NCBI RefSeq assembly: GCF_006491645.1
Contig: NZ_VDCZ01000002.1
Coordinates: 124,001 to 188,000, forward strand
Origin: Flavobacterium profundi
GTDB taxonomy: Bacteria; Bacteroidota; Bacteroidia; Flavobacteriales; Flavobacteriaceae
Length of the DNA: 64,000 nt
Direction of reading: 5' to 3'
The notes under the pieces are model-generated. The model was not told the DNA's origin and searched no databases. It worked only from the letters and a program-made list of their open reading frames with translations. Position 1 is the stretch's first letter. Every line of letters starts with the position of its first letter. This document shows positions 1-7,677 of this stretch, one piece after another. Both the position numbers and the translations under genes were made by a program.

Positions 1-227
1 TACCAGTCGTAGGTAAAAGATGCTGTAGTAGCTCCTGAAATTTCAGTGTACGGATCGTTTGTAAACCAATATTTAAAATACCATTGATAGGTATCATAGT
101 TTCCATTAGTTACTGTAGCAGTTCCATTGGTCCAAGGACACAACATTACATCACCTTGAATTTGTGGATTTTGAGCAACCAAAAAATAGCTGCAACTTAA
201 AAATAGGAGTAGTAAATTTTTTTTCAT
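1..227 (-). CDS. Secreted protein, N-terminal part only (runs off window)
   Basis: An ATG at 227 on the minus strand opens a frame that stays open to the window edge, about 75 codons. It starts with a signal peptide (MKKNLLLLFLSCSYFLVAQ), followed by a stretch rich in Thr, Trp and Tyr (QGDVMLCPWTNGTATVTNG) typical of the start of flavobacterial Ig-like or PKD-containing extracellular proteins. The C-terminus is outside the window, so a T9SS tail cannot be checked. It lies directly downstream of a TPR-LuxR regulator transcribed in the same direction. Function unknown. Confidence 0.7.
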   Translation of the reverse strand, partial: MKKNLLLLFLSCSYFLVAQNPQIQGDVMLCPWTNGTATVTNGNYDTYQWYFKYWFTNDPYTEISGATTASFTYDW

Positions 228-251
228 AACAATTTATTTAAATGTGTATCG

Positions 252-259
252 CAAATGTA
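252..259 (-). promoter_or_regulatory. -7 promoter element of the secreted protein gene
   Basis: The plus strand reads CAAATGTA, which is TACATTTG on the minus strand and matches the Bacteroidota -7 consensus TAnnTTTG. It lies 25 bases upstream of the ATG at 227. I did not find a convincing -33 TTG at the expected spacing. Confidence 0.45.
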
Positions 260-295
260 ATAAGCCTATATATAGTAAGGCTTTTATTAAGCGTG

Positions 296-331
296 ACAAA
301 TTGTGACATGGTTGAAAACAAATTGTGACAT
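296..331. repeat. Two 14-bp direct repeats (ACAAATTGTGACAT), possible operator
   Basis: ACAAATTGTGACAT occurs at 296-309 and again at 318-331, a 22-bp period or about two helical turns. The first copy is extended to GTGACAAATTGTGACAT. The pair lies between the TPR-LuxR regulator gene and the -7 element of the secreted protein gene, where an activator could bind side by side. Confidence 0.45.
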
Positions 332-369
332 TTCAATAAAAAGGTACTTTTTTATTTTTGAGGAAGGAA

Positions 370-2007
370 TTAAATACTTAAGAGATAAGCATTCAAAGAA
401 ATGGTATCGGGTAAGGCTAGTCTTTTTTCAATTCTTTCTTTTCTTTTTCTACATGCAACCGGTGTTATATTAAGCATATTGGCTATTTCTTTGGTATCCA
501 AATTCATGTATACATAGGATAAGTAACGAATATCGGTAGTTGTTAAATCGGGATGTTTTTGAGTTAAACGTTGAATAAATCCTTGGTTCACATCATCAAA
601 ATGGCGAACGTAATTGTCCCAATCATCGTCTGTTTTTAAGTGCTCTTCCAGCGTTTTTATATTTTTGATAACAGCTTTGTTCTCGTTTATATTGGGTATA
701 GTCGCAAACGACTTCATAATATCTTGCAATAATTGGTTTCTGCCAGATATATAAAGAACCCTCGACAAAATTCTTTGGTTTCTAATTTGGATTTCATTTT
801 TCAAGCTTTCTTGTTCCAAAAGCGTAGTTTTTTCTTTTTCTAACAATAATGATTTTTCAGCAATTTCTTTTTCCAGTTTGAAAGCCGTTACTTGTTGTTC
901 TCGCTTTGCGATAAGTTCTTTTTGTTTGATTTTTATAGAATAGTTTCTAAAAATCAACAATAAAATAATCAATGCAAAAACAATAATAATGATAATGGTA
1001 TAAAAGAGTTTTCTTTCACTTTTAAGACGCATCTCTTTTTCTAGTAGTTTTTCTTTATAATTTTGAATTTGAAATTTTACTTCACTACTTTCAAATAATT
1101 TTCCATTTTTTATAGTATTTAATTTAGAAGTAGAAACGGTAATAGAATCTTTATATTGAAAAGCGATACCGTAAGATTTAAGTTGGAAATAAATAGTTGC
1201 AAACAAATCATAGAGTTCTATTTTCTTTTCTAAATCTGGTTTTTCAGCAGCAGTATTATTAGCCCATTGTAAGGCTTTTGCTAAATTATGCTGTTTTAAA
1301 TAGCATTTTGTAATGAGTAAGGATAGCTCAATTCGGTTATCATTGTTAGGTTCATTAGTTAATTTTAAAAGTAAATTTTCAGCACCTGAACGAGATTGTT
1401 CGATATGACCCAATAAGAAATCATTTTGATATAAACCTACTAGAGTAGGGATTTTTACTTCTGGTATGTTAACATATTGCAGCGCTTGATTCAGATGTTT
1501 TCTTGCTTGTTGTAATTTATTTTGCTCATTTGCTAATAATCCTAAATTCATGGCATACATTCCCATTTTTAAAGAATCCTTATACTTTACAGCTAAAACG
1601 AAAGCTTTGTTGAAATAAGCATTAGCTTTTGGATACTTCTTTTCTTTACTGTACAAAATTGCCATATTATTTAACACAATCATGAGTTGTGCATCATCTA
1701 AATGTTGGCTAGCTATTTTATAACTTTCAAGATGTTGTTTTAACGCCTCGCCATAATCTAAAAGCATGTAATAATTGTTTGCGATATTGTTTTGAGCAAG
1801 AAAAAGCTGTTTGTACCATTTGTTTTTTTGTGCCATTTCTTTTGCTTCAGAGAGTAATTCTAAAGATGCTACATGATTTTTTAAAGTCATCAATACGACT
1901 GCTTCCTTAATGATGGAATCGCATTGTTTAGTGGTTTCCATACTAAACAAAAAGGTCTGCCAAAAAATGCAAAAAAATGTAATTATAAAAGTATTTTTAG
2001 TAGTCAT
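370..2007 (-). CDS. Membrane-bound TPR regulator with LuxR-type HTH
   Basis: This 545-aa protein starts with a signal/anchor segment, followed by TPR-like helical repeats to about residue 300. A transmembrane helix follows at about 337-355 (FYTIIIIIVFALIILLLIF), then a charged coiled coil to about 410 and a C-terminal LuxR-type HTH (LTTTDIRYLSYVYMNLDTKE, then IANMLNITPVACRKRKERI). This is the standard Bacteroidota layout in which a periplasmic TPR sensor controls a cytoplasmic DNA-binding domain. No kinase or receiver domain is present. It sits just upstream of a secreted protein gene, its most likely target; that link is inferred from position. Ligand unknown. Confidence 0.8.
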   Translation of the reverse strand: MTTKNTFIITFFCIFWQTFLFSMETTKQCDSIIKEAVVLMTLKNHVASLELLSEAKEMAQKNKWYKQLFLAQNNIANNYYMLLDYGEALKQHLESYKIASQHLDDAQLMIVLNNMAILYSKEKKYPKANAYFNKAFVLAVKYKDSLKMGMYAMNLGLLANEQNKLQQARKHLNQALQYVNIPEVKIPTLVGLYQNDFLLGHIEQSRSGAENLLLKLTNEPNNDNRIELSLLITKCYLKQHNLAKALQWANNTAAEKPDLEKKIELYDLFATIYFQLKSYGIAFQYKDSITVSTSKLNTIKNGKLFESSEVKFQIQNYKEKLLEKEMRLKSERKLFYTIIIIIVFALIILLLIFRNYSIKIKQKELIAKREQQVTAFKLEKEIAEKSLLLEKEKTTLLEQESLKNEIQIRNQRILSRVLYISGRNQLLQDIMKSFATIPNINENKAVIKNIKTLEEHLKTDDDWDNYVRHFDDVNQGFIQRLTQKHPDLTTTDIRYLSYVYMNLDTKEIANMLNITPVACRKRKERIEKRLALPDTISLNAYLLSI

Positions 2008-2044
2008 TTTTTAAAATTCAGCTCAAAATTAATTCTAAATTTTA

Positions 2045-2096
2045 ATAAAAAAGCAATTTAGTTTATGAATATTCATAAACTAAATTGCTTTTTTAT
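2045..2096. terminator. 52-bp perfect palindrome, intrinsic terminator
   Basis: The two 26-base arms are exact reverse complements, centred between 2070 and 2071. The A/T tracts at each end give a hairpin with a U-run in either direction. It follows the stop codon of the VOC gene at 2120 (minus strand) and precedes the start of the TPR-LuxR gene at 2007, so it should end the 5.0-2.1 kb operon. Confidence 0.8.
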
Positions 2097-2119
2097 AGAG
2101 TGAAGTAGAGTACTTCTAT

Positions 2120-2527
2120 TTAAGATGTAGGCATTTGACTCATATCCATATAAAAGATTTCCCAATTATGTCCGTCAAGATCTTCAAAACCTCTTAAGTA
2201 CATAAAACCATAATCTTTGGGTTCGTTTGGTTCTTTTCCACCTGCTTGAAGCGCTTTTTCTGCCATTGCATTAACCGCTTCATTGTCTTTAAGTTCCAAG
2301 GATAAAATGGCTGCTGCTGTTGTAGAAGTGGTTGCGATTTCTTTTGTAGTAAATTCACTGAACTTAGCGTGCGTTAATAACATGACATAAATTTCTTCAC
2401 TAAAAACCATGCAAGCAGCGGTTTCATCCGTAAAATGTTTGTTATTTGTAAATCCGATAGCTGTATAAAAATCCATGGATTTTGCTAAATTGCTAACAGG
2501 TAAATTGATAAAGATTTTTGGTTTCAT
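2120..2527 (-). CDS. VOC family protein (glyoxalase/bleomycin-resistance fold)
   Basis: This 135-aa single-domain protein begins with the family pattern KIFINLPVSNLAKSMDFYTA and ends with the FEDLDGHNWEIFYMD block, whose Glu is a usual metal ligand. Homologues are small metal-dependent lyases or isomerases, or binding proteins, and the substrate cannot be read from sequence. It is the last gene of a minus-strand run with SRPBCC, PhnB-like and DoxX-like genes, a set often inherited together in Flavobacteriia. Confidence 0.8.
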   Translation of the reverse strand: MKPKIFINLPVSNLAKSMDFYTAIGFTNNKHFTDETAACMVFSEEIYVMLLTHAKFSEFTTKEIATTSTTAAAILSLELKDNEAVNAMAEKALQAGGKEPNEPKDYGFMYLRGFEDLDGHNWEIFYMDMSQMPTS

Positions 2528-2598
2528 ATTTTGTTTATTTTTTTATGTTTTCAATGACACTTTAAATCAGATCTGCAGTTTTTGTTTCGACTTCGGCA

Positions 2599-3441
2599 TT
2601 AGTGATTTTCCACGTATTTTTTGAAATTGTCTAAAATATTTTGCCAACCGGATTGTTGCATTTCCATAGGATTCTGTGTTTCCGCTTCAAAGGTTTCAAT
2701 AATTTGTAGTTGATCTTTAACAGGTACAAAAATAATTCTCACAATACGACCGTCTTCTAAAGTATACGCTAACAATTCATTGGGTTTTACTGCGGTATAC
2801 GTTCCTGAAAAATCAAAACTAAAACTGCCATCTTTTGCAGCCATAGTATTCGTAAATTGACCACCTGTTAAACAATTGTTTACTGCCTTTGGTGTATGCC
2901 AATCATCCGAAGCAGCACACCATTGGGTAATATGTTCGGGTTCATTCCAGTAGTTCCATACCTTTTCAATGGGTGCCTTTATTTTTGTAGTTATAGTAAT
3001 GCAATTTCGTTCCGATAGTTCTTTCACTATAGCTAAAGCTTTTGGAAACACATCCTCAAAATAGGTAGCATATTCTTCAACAGAATTTAAGTTAACGACT
3101 ACATGCGTACTACCATTTGTTTCATTAAGTAGGTATTGTTCTTTCGAATTGCTCCATTCCGATGCCTTTTCGTCGTTTGGTAGTTCTTTATAATCATCAA
3201 TTTCACCTAAATGATTGAACGTCATTTCTACATTGGGTTTTAAAGCAATAATAGTACTATACATTCCTTTTCCTCCAGGAGAATAAAAGTGTACACGACT
3301 TCCTTCTTTCCAATCGGATACTGCATAAGAACCGTGACAAAAGACACTTGTCCATTGCCTGTACGTTAAATCATTCCATAAAACGTCCCACACTTTATCC
3401 GCTTTAGCGTTAATGGTTACTTCAAATTTTTGTGCTATCAT
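2599..3441 (-). CDS. SRPBCC (AHSA1-like) protein with two START-type domains
   Basis: The 280-aa protein holds two halves with the SRPBCC signature: the first begins FEVTINAKADKVWDVLW, and the second, from about residue 147, reads ITITTKIKAPIEKVWNYWNE. Family members bind hydrophobic ligands in a deep cavity. Most AHSA1-like proteins have one domain of about 140 aa, so this is a tandem fusion. The stop is only 12 bases from the next upstream gene's coding region, consistent with an operon. Ligand unknown. Confidence 0.8.
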   Translation of the reverse strand: MIAQKFEVTINAKADKVWDVLWNDLTYRQWTSVFCHGSYAVSDWKEGSRVHFYSPGGKGMYSTIIALKPNVEMTFNHLGEIDDYKELPNDEKASEWSNSKEQYLLNETNGSTHVVVNLNSVEEYATYFEDVFPKALAIVKELSERNCITITTKIKAPIEKVWNYWNEPEHITQWCAASDDWHTPKAVNNCLTGGQFTNTMAAKDGSFSFDFSGTYTAVKPNELLAYTLEDGRIVRIIFVPVKDQLQIIETFEAETQNPMEMQQSGWQNILDNFKKYVENH

Positions 3442-3453
3442 GTTTTTGTTTTT

Positions 3454-4305
3454 TTATTTGTTATACGCTTGTTGTAGTTTTTCACAATCTATTTTTTTCA
3501 TTTGCAGCATGGCTTGCGTAACCTGCGCTACTTTTTTCGGATTTTTATCATTCATGAATTGAGGTAACATTTCAGGTATAATTTGCCAGGATATTCCAAA
3601 TTTATCTTTCAACCAGCCACATTGACTTTCTTGACCACCATTTTGAAGAAATACAGTCCAATAATAATTTACTTCTTCTTGATTGGTACAGTTTACCACA
3701 AAAGAGAAGGCTTCATTAAAATCAAAATGATGTTCCATCGGACTTTCCATAGCAATGAATTTTTGGTTGGCCAAAGTAAATTCTGCAAATTCAACTTTTC
3801 CTGCTGCATTCGGATTATTTGCATCAAATTTACTGATGAAGTTGATTTCGGAATTTGAAAATAAAGAAGTATAAAAAGTAATTGCTTCTTCTGCAAGACC
3901 AAATTTCGTATCTACAAAAAGGAATGTAGGTACAATTTGCAAAGGATCACCGTCTAGAAATAATTGCCAAGACAAACCATATTTATCGTTGACCCAACCG
4001 TATTTTTTACTCCAGGGATATTCACCTAAATCCATTAAAATAGTACCTTTTTCCTTCAAAGCATTCCATATGGTATCTATTTCGTCTGTGTCATTTGATT
4101 TTATAAAAAAGGAAATCGCATTGGTAAATATAAAAAGCGGGCCGCCATTAAGTGCGTTGCATTCTAAATTATTTAAATGAAATGTGGTAACTAATGGATT
4201 GTTACTTTGAATTTTAGAATTTGGGAACACAGAAGTGTAAAAGCTTGCCGCTTCATTTGCATTAGTATCAAACCATAAAAATGGAGTTATTTTTTGTGTT
4301 TTCAT
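3454..4305 (-). CDS. PhnB-like VOC protein, tandem domain
   Basis: The 283-aa protein contains two PhnB/3-demethylubiquinone-methyltransferase-like VOC domains. The first starts KITPFLWFDTNANEAASFYT and includes KKYGWVNDKYGLSWQLF; the second starts at about residue 128 (PTFLFVDTKFGLAEEAITFY) and ends CGWLKDKFGISWQIIPE. This two-domain form is common in Bacteroidota. No catalytic function is established for it. It is the middle gene of the operon opposite the GlxA-type regulator. Confidence 0.8.
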   Translation of the reverse strand: MKTQKITPFLWFDTNANEAASFYTSVFPNSKIQSNNPLVTTFHLNNLECNALNGGPLFIFTNAISFFIKSNDTDEIDTIWNALKEKGTILMDLGEYPWSKKYGWVNDKYGLSWQLFLDGDPLQIVPTFLFVDTKFGLAEEAITFYTSLFSNSEINFISKFDANNPNAAGKVEFAEFTLANQKFIAMESPMEHHFDFNEAFSFVVNCTNQEEVNYYWTVFLQNGGQESQCGWLKDKFGISWQIIPEMLPQFMNDKNPKKVAQVTQAMLQMKKIDCEKLQQAYNK

Positions 4306-4312
4306 CCTTATT

Positions 4313-4681
4313 TTAATTTTGCTTTTTTAATTGGTGATAATAAAAATACGAAACAGATAAAACAAAAAGCACAATTAGAGGGAAAAAGGTTTGTGCATTT
4401 ATTCCATCAACAGCAGCATGACTAATCATGGCGAAAATAAAATTAAAAGTAAAACCTGCATAAGCCCATTCTTTTAGTCGGGATGGGATTTTAGGAACGA
4501 TTAGAATAATAACGACTAAGATCTTAAAAACTACTAATGCAGTACCAAAATACTCAGGATAACCCAAGTGTTTGATTCCTTCTTTGGCTAATTCAGTTTG
4601 GGAAGTTAAAGCAGGCATAACTCCCTCAAATAAGGCTATTAAAACGGTTGCTGTCCAAAATACTATTTTTTGTTTTTTCAT
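4313..4681 (-). CDS. DoxX-like small membrane protein
   Basis: The chosen start is the ATG at 4681 (MKKQKIVFWTATVLIALFEG); an in-frame ATG at 4726 would add 15 polar residues and is less likely. The 122-aa product has four predicted membrane helices, with the DoxX-like features FEGVMPAL near the first helix and LGYPEYFGTALVVFKILVV in the second. DoxX-like proteins are poorly understood and have been linked to redox or detoxification functions. The gene is the second of the operon. Confidence 0.75.
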   Translation of the reverse strand: MKKQKIVFWTATVLIALFEGVMPALTSQTELAKEGIKHLGYPEYFGTALVVFKILVVIILIVPKIPSRLKEWAYAGFTFNFIFAMISHAAVDGINAQTFFPLIVLFVLSVSYFYYHQLKKQN

Positions 4682-4709
4682 GTGAAATGTATTTGTTGTT
4701 AGGTAATTT

Positions 4710-5024
4710 TTAGAATGGTAATTCATTGGAATTCAAAAAAAGAATTTTAAAATTATTTACCTTTTTACAACGATAGGTTCCCTTTTTAAGCGTAATGTTT
4801 TCCATTTTATGTTCGTTTTCTTCATTTGGAAATAATTTTGTAGCTATTGCTTTATAGATAATACTTCCGTTTGTATTCTTGTAAGAGACACCTAAATAAA
4901 TTCTATTTGAATTATAGCCTACATTAGAATGTAACTCTTGATGTGCTTCTAAAACACCATCAGGAAACGTGTTCGCAGTTACACAAAAGGCATTACTATC
5001 TGTTTGTAAATTAAAGTATTCCAT
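4710..5024 (-). CDS. Short effector-binding-like protein, possibly truncated
   Basis: The preferred start is the ATG at 5024 (MEYFNLQTDSNAFCVTANTF); an ATG at 5048 is also possible. The 104-aa sequence contains FPDGVLEAHQELH and YKAIATKLFPNEENEHKMEN, then KKGTYRCKKVNNF. This resembles the first two thirds of the GyrI/effector-binding-like proteins often found beside AraC regulators in Flavobacteriia. It stops early (FKILFLNSNELPF) where relatives usually continue, so it may be truncated. It is divergent from the GlxA-like regulator and is the first gene of its operon. Confidence 0.5.
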   Translation of the reverse strand: MEYFNLQTDSNAFCVTANTFPDGVLEAHQELHSNVGYNSNRIYLGVSYKNTNGSIIYKAIATKLFPNEENEHKMENITLKKGTYRCKKVNNFKILFLNSNELPF

Positions 5025-5097
5025 TTTTAGTTGCTTTCGATAGTTCAAAATTAATGAGTTCTGTTATACTAAAAAAGGTGTAATTATGACAATACCA

Positions 5098-5130
5098 TTG
5101 GTTAATTACGACAATAGTTTTTTATATTTG
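5098..5130 (+). promoter_or_regulatory. Promoter of the GlxA-like regulator
   Basis: TTG at 5098-5100 and TATATTTG at 5123-5130 fit the Bacteroidota -33/-7 pattern with a 22-base spacer. The -7 element lies 18 bases before the ATG at 5149. This rules out the longer reading frame starting at 5086 and supports the start at 5149. Confidence 0.6.
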
Positions 5131-5148
5131 TTTACCAACAAACAAATC

Positions 5149-6117
5149 ATGAAGGCAATCAGTATTTTAGTACCTAAAACGGCTGTTACAGCAGCTATAG
5201 TTGATTCACAATATCTTTTTACTTCTATTAATCAGTTTTTTATTAATGACGGAAAAGAAGTTCCCTTTAAAATACAATTAGTTGGTGAAACCAAGACCGT
5301 ACTTTTAAATCATGGAACAGTTGCTATACATACCGATTTTGTTTTAGAAGATAAACCTCAATCGGATTTAATAATTGTGTCACCAATAGGCCAGAATGTG
5401 ACAGATGCCTTAGCACAAAATGAAAAAATGATACCTTGGTTGGTTCAAGAATATGAAAAAGGAGCAGAAATTGCCAGTTTGTGTATTGGAGCCTTTATGT
5501 TGGCTAAAACAGGCTTGTTGAATGATAAATCCTGTTCTACGCATTGGATGTACGTAGAAACATTACAACAATTTTTTCCAGAAGTACATGTAGTTAATGA
5601 TTTAATTATAACGGAAGAAAAAGGTTTGTATACCAGTGGAGGCGCAACGTCTTATTGGAATTTACTATTGCATTTAGTAGAAAAATATACCGATAAAGAA
5701 ACGGCAGTTTTAATCTCAAAATTCTTTCTTTTAGATATAAATAGAAGAAGTCAGAATGCGTTTACTATTTTTAAAGGACAACGTTCGCATAATGATTCCG
5801 ATATTTTAAAAATACAAGATTATATCGAAGCGGAGTTTGATAAAAAAATGAATATTGAGGAATTAGCTTCTTTTAGTAATTTAAGCCGCAGAACATTAGA
5901 GAGACGTTTTAAAAAAGCGACTAATAATACCATTATTGAGTACATGCAACGCGTTAAAATTGAAGCCGCAAAGAAAGAATTAGAAAAGGGATTAAAAACG
6001 ATTAATGAAGTCATGTATGAGGTAGGCTATTCCGACAGTAAATCCTTTCGTGAGATTTTTAAAAAATATACTTCCATGTCGCCCATAGATTATAAAAAGA
6101 AATATAATGTAAATTAA
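5149..6117 (+). CDS. GlxA-type AraC family regulator (DJ-1/PfpI + AraC HTH)
   Basis: Starting at the ATG at 5149 (MKAISILVPKTAVTAAIVDS), the 322-aa protein has an N-terminal DJ-1/PfpI-like domain with the nucleophile-elbow segment EIASLCIGAFMLAKTGLL. A C-terminal AraC double HTH begins near IQDYIEAEFDKKMNIEELAS and includes LSRRTLERRFKKATNNT and VGYSDSKSFREIFKKYT. Such regulators sense small metabolites through the DJ-1-like domain, usually without enzymatic activity. It is divergent from the VOC/SRPBCC/DoxX operon, which it may control. Confidence 0.85.
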   Translation: MKAISILVPKTAVTAAIVDSQYLFTSINQFFINDGKEVPFKIQLVGETKTVLLNHGTVAIHTDFVLEDKPQSDLIIVSPIGQNVTDALAQNEKMIPWLVQEYEKGAEIASLCIGAFMLAKTGLLNDKSCSTHWMYVETLQQFFPEVHVVNDLIITEEKGLYTSGGATSYWNLLLHLVEKYTDKETAVLISKFFLLDINRRSQNAFTIFKGQRSHNDSDILKIQDYIEAEFDKKMNIEELASFSNLSRRTLERRFKKATNNTIIEYMQRVKIEAAKKELEKGLKTINEVMYEVGYSDSKSFREIFKKYTSMSPIDYKKKYNVN

Positions 6118-6120
6118 CAC

Positions 6121-6750
6121 ATGAGAGCGCATTATTTTTTGAGTGTTTTTTTTATAATTTTATTTTCATGTACTAATTTTCATTCGATTGAAAATAAAAT
6201 TGTTGGTATTCAGCCTTATGAGAATTTCTCAGAAAAAATGACGGACAGTATTGTCCAAGTTATTCATTCTATTTATAATTTAAAAGTAGTTGTTTTACCA
6301 ACACAAAAACTGCCCAAGCAAGCATTTGTTAATCAAAAATCACCTCGATATAGAGCAGATAGTTTGATTCAATTCCAAAGAATAAAGCAATCAGATACAA
6401 TCAATTATATTTTAGGCTTAACGCACCAAGATATTTCTACAACTAAAAGAGATGGTAATGGAAATATAAAAAAGCCTCTTTATAAATATGAAGATTGGGG
6501 AGTAATGGGATTAGCCTATTGTCCTGGTACTAGCGGCATTGTTTCTACTTTTCGTTTGCAACATAAAAATTCCAAGGTTCATATGCTACGCGTAAAGAAA
6601 ATAGCCATACATGAATTAGGTCATAATTTAGGATTACCACATTGTCAGAATAAAAAATGTGTAATGACTGATGCAGTAGAAAGTATCGCTACTATAGATA
6701 ATGCGGAATTAGCTTTGTGTTCTGATTGTAAAAGAAAAATTACAAATTAA
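6121..6750 (+). CDS. Archaemetzincin-type zinc protease, lipoprotein
   Basis: The C-terminus of this 209-aa protein carries the complete archaemetzincin signature. HELGHNLGLPH spans 164-174 (H164, E165, H168, H174), followed by C175-x4-C180-x-M182-x17-C200-x2-C203. The first Cys pattern binds a second zinc and Met182 is the Met-turn. The N-terminus has a lipobox (FIILFSC, Cys17), so the mature protein should be membrane-anchored outside the cytoplasm. It starts 3 bases after the GlxA-like gene, probably co-transcribed. An inverted repeat (CGGAATTAGCTTT near 6704 and its complement at 6751-6763, then ATTTTT) may act as terminator. Substrate unknown. Confidence 0.88.
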   Translation: MRAHYFLSVFFIILFSCTNFHSIENKIVGIQPYENFSEKMTDSIVQVIHSIYNLKVVVLPTQKLPKQAFVNQKSPRYRADSLIQFQRIKQSDTINYILGLTHQDISTTKRDGNGNIKKPLYKYEDWGVMGLAYCPGTSGIVSTFRLQHKNSKVHMLRVKKIAIHELGHNLGLPHCQNKKCVMTDAVESIATIDNAELALCSDCKRKITN

Positions 6751-6775
6751 AGCTAATTCCGATTTTTAGAGAATT

Positions 6776-7528
6776 TTAATAATTTCCATTTAATAATGCA
6801 CCACCAATAGTGGACTTTGCTTCGATACCTATTTTTTTCATCATTTCATAGGTGGTACAAACCGCAGCAGAAGTCACAGGAATGCCACATTCCGCTTGAA
6901 TTAAATCAATTGCTTCTAAAGATGGCATTTGTACGCAAGCCGAAACGACTAATACATCTACATCTGTTAAATCCAATTGCTTGTAGATTTGCAAGAGATT
7001 CATTGGATCTTGAGCGGCAACTTCTAAATTATCGGGGATTTCTAAAGCAATACTTTCTTTCACTTTAATGCCTTGATGTTCAATGTAATCGACAACTTTA
7101 TCAGTTAAAGGACGCATGTAAGGCGTAATAATGGAAATTTGTTTCGCGCCTAAAACCTTTAATCCGTTAATTAAAGCACCCGCAGAGGTTACAATAGGAG
7201 TAGGGAAGTCATTTGCTACCGTTTCTTGATGTAAATTTACTTCGGAAACACAATGATAGCCACGTCCCATGCTCATTATAGCAACAAGGCAAGCATAACC
7301 CATAACATCTACATGAGCATCGGATAATTCTTGAGCACATTTTAAACTCATTTTATCCATAGCTTCGAGTTCTTCTTTGGTTACTTTTTTCATGCGCATT
7401 CGGCTACTATGAAACGTAAAACGTTCTGGTAGAATGGTTTCTCGGGCACGAAAAATTGCGGGTATTTCCGTTTCCATTGTGATATTGGAAGATGGAACAA
7501 TTTGTCCTATTTTGTATTTTTTAGTCAT
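6776..7528 (-). CDS. maiA: Maleate cis-trans isomerase (Asp/Glu racemase superfamily)
   Basis: The 250-aa product fits maleate isomerase, which converts maleate to fumarate through a covalent Cys adduct. Both catalytic cysteines are visible in their family contexts: YACLVAIM (Cys80) and SACVQMPS (Cys198). The N-terminus (IGQIVPSSNITMETEIP) is also typical. Within this operon it would act last, after gentisate ring opening and hydrolysis of maleylpyruvate to maleate and pyruvate. The related arylmalonate decarboxylase subgroup is less likely given both motifs. It is the most downstream gene, about 150 bases after the FAH hydrolase gene. Confidence 0.85.
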   Translation of the reverse strand: MTKKYKIGQIVPSSNITMETEIPAIFRARETILPERFTFHSSRMRMKKVTKEELEAMDKMSLKCAQELSDAHVDVMGYACLVAIMSMGRGYHCVSEVNLHQETVANDFPTPIVTSAGALINGLKVLGAKQISIITPYMRPLTDKVVDYIEHQGIKVKESIALEIPDNLEVAAQDPMNLLQIYKQLDLTDVDVLVVSACVQMPSLEAIDLIQAECGIPVTSAAVCTTYEMMKKIGIEAKSTIGGALLNGNY

Positions 7529-7599
7529 ATTCTAAAATTTAGTGCTACTAAGTTGCAAAAATTATTTGCTAAAAATAGTACGCTTTTTTTTATTATTTT

Positions 7600-7670
7600 G
7601 TCCCTCGACTGCGCTCGGGAAGACAACGTTATCCTAATCTCGTTTGTCACCCTGAGCGCAGTCGAAGGGC
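7600..7670. repeat. Inverted pair of a dispersed CCCTGAGCGCAGTCGAAGGG-type repeat
   Basis: The right arm at 7646-7670 reads TGTCACCCTGAGCGCAGTCG then AAGGGC. A degenerate inverse copy sits at 7600-7619 (TCCCTCGACTGCGCTCGGGA). The two arms are nearly complementary and could fold around a 26-base loop. A third copy lies at 9799-9824. These GC-rich short repeats stand out strongly from the AT-rich surroundings. They resemble repetitive extragenic elements common in Flavobacteriia. Possible roles are RNA processing or termination inside the operon. Confidence 0.75.
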
Positions 7671-7677
7671 ATTTAAT

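Noticed and set aside
5086..5148. Longer N-terminus for the GlxA-like regulator
   Set aside because: The promoter -7 element TATATTTG lies inside the extension, and the DJ-1-like domain begins at the ATG at 5149.
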